Shown here: piece by piece, positions 38,071 through 41,171 of the stretch
How the letters are laid out: each line of letters opens with the position of its first letter
How positions within the stretch are numbered: the first letter of the stretch is position 1
Assembly (NCBI GenBank): GCA_016190245.1
Contig: JACPQY010000073.1
Coordinates: forward strand, 1 to 41,171
DNA: 41,171 nt
Direction: 5' to 3'
Source of the DNA: Nitrospirota bacterium
GTDB lineage: Bacteria > JACPQY01
Translations under genes and position numbers: made by a program
The notes under the pieces: generated by a model
The model's database searches: none
The model's input: only the letters and a program-made list of their open reading frames with translations
What the model was told of the DNA's origin: nothing

Positions 38071-41000
38071 ATGCGGGTAGTCCGAGTTGCTTCATCTCTA
38101 TCTCTCCTCACCTTTCTCTCTCTCCTCGCCTCCTCCTGCGTTCGCCAGATGGACGAGGTGGAAACTCCCTCCTCCAACTCGATCGGGTTTGAAGTCACCG
38201 TCCCACTCTCTCCCGAGGTCGCCGCCATGCTCAACCAAGTGGGGGAGTACGACGCAGTGGTTCTCGACGTCAGCGCGAACGGTCAGAGCGTCTCGCAGGG
38301 CGTTCGCGGTGGGGTTCGAGGCGGAGTCCGCGGAGGCGTGCGAGGGGGCGTGCGCGGGGCCGAGGCTCAAGGCGTGCGTGGTGGTGTTCGCGGAGGCGTT
38401 CGGGGAGGCGTGCGGGGGGGGGTGCGCGGCGCTGCAGCACGTCAGGCGGCCGAGCCCGCTCCTGAGGACGAGATTGTCTTTGCCTACGAGGCGCGCTTTG
38501 CCATGCTGCGCACGGCCGCCCAGGTGGGGGAAAACGCCTTCACGTTTATCGTCCGGCCCGAGCAGACCCCCGAGGCTCCCTTGGTCCAGCTCGACACGCA
38601 TGTGGAGCTCAAGGCCCCGGAGCCGGGCGTGGGCGGTCGCGCCACGCCTCCGGTGACGGTCGAGGAGAAGCTGGTGACCGAGAAGGACGTGGACCTGCCC
38701 GACCCCGACGGTGACGGCGTGCCCACGCTGACCGAAGTCGCCGTAGTCCTCGCCACCGCATCCGTCGAGCCGGGCCGGTCCGTGGGCGACCTCCTCAAGC
38801 AGGCCGTGTCCCAAGCCGCCGATGCGACCTCGCGACCGAGCGAGCAGGCGGCCCAGCAGGCCATGCAGACCATGGCCGGCAAGCTCGAGACCAAGGCCAA
38901 GGAGGACCTCAAAGCCGCCGGCATCGCCGTCCCAGTCGGTCCGATCGTCAAGGAACTCAAGATGGACCTCACGCCGCCCGAGACGAGCGTGTCCGCCCTG
39001 CTCGTGGACCCCTCGGGCCAGACCGTTCGCCCCCTTGCGAACGGCGACTCCCTCTTCGTGGGCGAGACGGTGGCGTTCACCTTCGAGTGCAACGAGCCGG
39101 GGTGTGCCTTCCGCTGCGCGTTTGACGACGATCCCCTCCAGCCGTGCGCCTCGCCTCTCATCGTGGCCGCCGACGAGGAGGGGACGACCACCTTCCGCGT
39201 CCTGGCCGTGGATGGGATGGGCAACCGGGACCAGACACCCGCCGCGATCATCCTCACCGTCCTGCCCGCCCCCGTTCACGAGATCGTGTGCGGGGACGGG
39301 GCGTGCGAGGAGGGGGAGGACGAGGCGGGCTGCCCGGTGGATTGCGATGTGACGGCGCCCGCGCCGCCGGTTGCCGAGCTGATCACGCTCACGATGAATC
39401 CGCCGGGGACGGACGACACGATCGAGGGCGCTCCGGGAGCCGTCGAGCCGGGCTCGAGCGTCCAGGTCTTCTCCGACGCCTTCTTGACGACCGCCGTCGG
39501 CGGACCGCAGTCGGCGGACGGAACGGGCGCTTTTGGCCCGTTCCCCATCGGCGACAACCTTCATGCCGAGGTGTTTGTGGCGGTGATGGACGCCGGGGGG
39601 AACCTCTCGGCTCCGGTGAGCGCGGACAACGACGTGGTGGGGCCGGACACGACGTTGACGGCCACGCCGCTCGCGGCGACGGCTTTGTCGAGTGCGACGT
39701 TTGGATTTGGGTCCGTCGAGGCTGGTGTGACATTCGAGTGTTCGCACAACGGCGGGTCGTTCCTCGCCTGTGCCTCTCCGGTGGTTTTCCTCGTCTCGGC
39801 GGGGGCCAATGTGTTCTCGGTGCGTGCGCTGGACGCGGCGGGCAATCCGGACCCGACGCCGGCCACGTTCTCGTGGATTCTGGACACGAATGACCCCGGC
39901 ACGACGATCACGGCGGGTCCGCCCGAGGAGACGAGCCATCTCACGGCGGTGTTCCAGTTTGTGAGCGACGATGCGTCGGCGGTGTTTCTGTGTTCCGTGG
40001 ACGGGGGCGCGGCGGGGGCCTGCGTGTCGCCCTACGCGGTGACGGTGGATGGCGACGGGCTTCATGTGTTCCTCGTGCAGGCGGTGGACGGGGTGGGGAA
40101 CCTGGACGAGGCGCCGGAGGTGTATGTGTGGGTGGTGGACACGACGGGGCCGGACGCGCCGGACCCGGCGTTTTTGGTGGTGGCGATGAACCCGTCGGGG
40201 GTGGAGGACGCGATCGGGGGTTTGCCGGGGGCGGTGGAGGGCGGCGCGGAGGTGGAGGTCTGGGCCGATGCCCTGCTCACCTCACTCATCACTTCTGACA
40301 CATCACTGGCCGACGGGTCCTTCGGGCCCGTGGCCCTTGGCGACAACCTTTTCGACGTGGTCTATCTGACCGCGCGGGATGCGCTGGGGACGCGGGGCGT
40401 GCCGGTGGCGATCCTGAACGACATTGACGGGCCGACCATGAGTCCGGGGACGCTCACGGCGCCCAACGGGGGCGAGATCTGGGTGGGGGGTGGTGTCCAG
40501 ACGATCGCGTGGAATGCGATGGTCATCACCGATGCGAACTTGGGTTCCTGGCCGATTGACCTGTACTACTCGACGGACGGGGGCGAGACGTATCCGAACC
40601 TGATTGTGTCGGACGAGCCCAACGACGGGAGTTTTGCATGGAGCGTGCCGTACTTGGATTCGAACCTGGTCCGCGTGCTGGTGGTGGCCACCGACGAGGC
40701 GGGGAACTATTCGTATGACGCCAGCGTGGGGGACTTTGCGATTGACTCGGGCCCTCCCGATCCACCCAGCGCGGCTCTCCTGACTGTGGACATGAACCCG
40801 CCGGGGGCGAGCGATCTGCTGAGCGGGTCAGCGGGCTCGGTCGAACCGGGGGCGACGGTGAAGGTGTACGCGGATGCCGGTCTGACGGCGCTGATCGGCG
40901 GGCCGTTGTCTGCGGATGGTTCCGGGGCCTTCTCCGGGCTCGACATCGGCGACAACCAAGGGGACGGGTCGGACCTCATCTACGTCGTGGCCGTGGACGC

Positions 41001-41171
41001 GGCGTTGAACGCGAGCAGTCCCACGGCGACGGCCAACGACAAAACGGCCCCGCCGCTCCCCTCGGGCGGCCTCCTCACCGTCACGATGAACCCGCCCGGA
41101 ACCGACGACCAACTCAGCGGCTCATCGGGTGCCGTCGAGGCGAACGTCACCGTCGAGATCTTCTCCGACGC
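38071..41171 (+). CDS. Large Ig-repeat surface lipoprotein, 3' end outside the window
   Basis: An unbroken frame of more than 1030 codons runs from the ATG at 38071 to the window edge. A signal (VASSLSLLTFLSLLASSC) gives a probable lipid-bearing Cys near residue 23. Next come a 5+1+5 array of GVRG tetrapeptides (38299-38430), a helical stretch after DLPDPDGDGVPTLTE, and three modules of the type FECxxxGxFxxCxSP...AxDxxGNxDxTPA. A CGDGxCxxGE-type Cys motif (CGDGACEEGEDEAGCPVDC) sits in between. At least four Ig-like modules open with a TMNPPGxDDxxxG signature. The build is that of a long cell-surface adhesin or stalk. Expression is probably CRP-type regulated. A large minus-strand open frame over the same DNA is a GC artefact. 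Confidence 0.82.
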   Translation, partial: MRVVRVASSLSLLTFLSLLASSCVRQMDEVETPSSNSIGFEVTVPLSPEVAAMLNQVGEYDAVVLDVSANGQSVSQGVRGGVRGGVRGGVRGGVRGAEAQGVRGGVRGGVRGGVRGGVRGAAARQAAEPAPEDEIVFAYEARFAMLRTAAQVGENAFTFIVRPEQTPEAPLVQLDTHVELKAPEPGVGGRATPPVTVEEKLVTEKDVDLPDPDGDGVPTLTEVAVVLATASVEPGRSVGDLLKQAVSQAADATSRPSEQAAQQAMQTMAGKLETKAKEDLKAAGIAVPVGPIVKELKMDLTPPETSVSALLVDPSGQTVRPLANGDSLFVGETVAFTFECNEPGCAFRCAFDDDPLQPCASPLIVAADEEGTTTFRVLAVDGMGNRDQTPAAIILTVLPAPVHEIVCGDGACEEGEDEAGCPVDCDVTAPAPPVAELITLTMNPPGTDDTIEGAPGAVEPGSSVQVFSDAFLTTAVGGPQSADGTGAFGPFPIGDNLHAEVFVAVMDAGGNLSAPVSADNDVVGPDTTLTATPLAATALSSATFGFGSVEAGVTFECSHNGGSFLACASPVVFLVSAGANVFSVRALDAAGNPDPTPATFSWILDTNDPGTTITAGPPEETSHLTAVFQFVSDDASAVFLCSVDGGAAGACVSPYAVTVDGDGLHVFLVQAVDGVGNLDEAPEVYVWVVDTTGPDAPDPAFLVVAMNPSGVEDAIGGLPGAVEGGAEVEVWADALLTSLITSDTSLADGSFGPVALGDNLFDVVYLTARDALGTRGVPVAILNDIDGPTMSPGTLTAPNGGEIWVGGGVQTIAWNAMVITDANLGSWPIDLYYSTDGGETYPNLIVSDEPNDGSFAWSVPYLDSNLVRVLVVATDEAGNYSYDASVGDFAIDSGPPDPPSAALLTVDMNPPGASDLLSGSAGSVEPGATVKVYADAGLTALIGGPLSADGSGAFSGLDIGDNQGDGSDLIYVVAVDAALNASSPTATANDKTAPPLPSGGLLTVTMNPPGTDDQLSGSSGAVEANVTVEIFSD
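38299..38430 (+). repeat. 12-bp tandem repeat encoding GVRG, arranged 5-1-5
   Basis: Eleven in-frame 12-nt units: five encode GVRG, one encodes AEAQ, five more encode GVRG. Codons vary between units (GTT, GTC, GTG for Val; CGC, CGA, CGT, CGG for Arg), so the protein repeat is conserved more strictly than the DNA. It codes for a basic, Gly-rich segment near the lipoprotein's N-terminus. Confidence 0.9.
39388..41171 (+). repeat. Recurrent Ig-like module (TMNPPGxxD signature)
   Basis: Copies start near 39388, 40185, 40790 and 41079, and each opens with A/T-M-N-P-x-G followed by a GAVE block and a D-A strand about 30 residues on. The first and last copies are the most alike in DNA (both end in the same CTTCTCCGACGC). 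The middle two are G-rich at third positions. The window ends inside the fourth copy. Confidence 0.8.

Noticed and set aside
38098-40065. Minus-strand open frame of 655 codons opposite the Ig-repeat lipoprotein
   Set aside because: Arg/His/Gly-rich and without motifs, while the plus frame shows a signal peptide and conserved Ig-like modules.

Overview
The window comes from a high-GC, Gram-negative (diderm) bacterium. It has a complete BamA, an outer-membrane porin-like barrel, many type I and lipoprotein signal peptides, and many secreted repeat proteins. The mix of SBBP and FG-GAP propellers, a huge RHS lipoprotein, CGDG-type Cys motifs and VapBC is typical of Myxococcota/Desulfobacterota-like ('deltaproteobacterial') or related uncultured lineages. 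No 16S or other phylogenetic marker beyond bamA and one tRNA is present, so placement is an inference.

Layout. (1) 1-1.75 kb: the tail of an unknown, possibly transposase-like gene, converging on a minus-strand pair made of a small His-rich secreted protein and an outer-membrane barrel. (2) 1.82-19.5 kb: a long co-directional cluster, probably one or two operons. A promoter and a roughly 370-nt structured-looking leader are followed by three secreted propeller proteins, then a 2198-aa RHS/SpvB-like lipoprotein that starts inside the stop codon of the third. Three SBBP-propeller proteins follow, the last two joined by overlapping start and stop codons. Blade counts read as 7, 7, 8, (RHS), 7, 7, 7. 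(3) 19.6-20.6 kb: a decayed stretch with a palindromic intergenic repeat and a frameshifted PHP-domain remnant. (4) 20.9-27.7 kb, minus strand: a 1525-aa secreted M23 peptidase fused to a TIM-barrel glycosidase-like domain, four FW-type Ig domains and a duplicated seven-Cys module, then a 7-bladed FG-GAP lipoprotein. (5) 28.0-30.8 kb: a Pro-rich and collagen-like lipoprotein with a strong terminator and a second, diverged copy of the palindromic repeat. (6) 31.1-35.2 kb: housekeeping genes (CstA-family transporter, Zn-ribbon methyltransferase), a Phd/VapC toxin-antitoxin pair with a perfect operator palindrome, tRNA-Val(CAC), and a 47-aa membrane protein with a probably near-leaderless promoter. 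(7) 35.2-41.2 kb: bamA on minus, diverging from a large Ig-repeat lipoprotein that runs off the window. Three CRP-type palindromes lie in front of the latter.

How it may work together: nearly everything outside region 6 is exported. The most unusual unit is the propeller-RHS-propeller cluster, in which a polymorphic-toxin-like RHS lipoprotein with no visible immunity gene is translationally coupled to families of closed beta-propellers. The leader in front of this cluster carries a degenerate c-di-GMP-riboswitch-like motif. Together these suggest a regulated cell-surface display or contact system, but that is inference.
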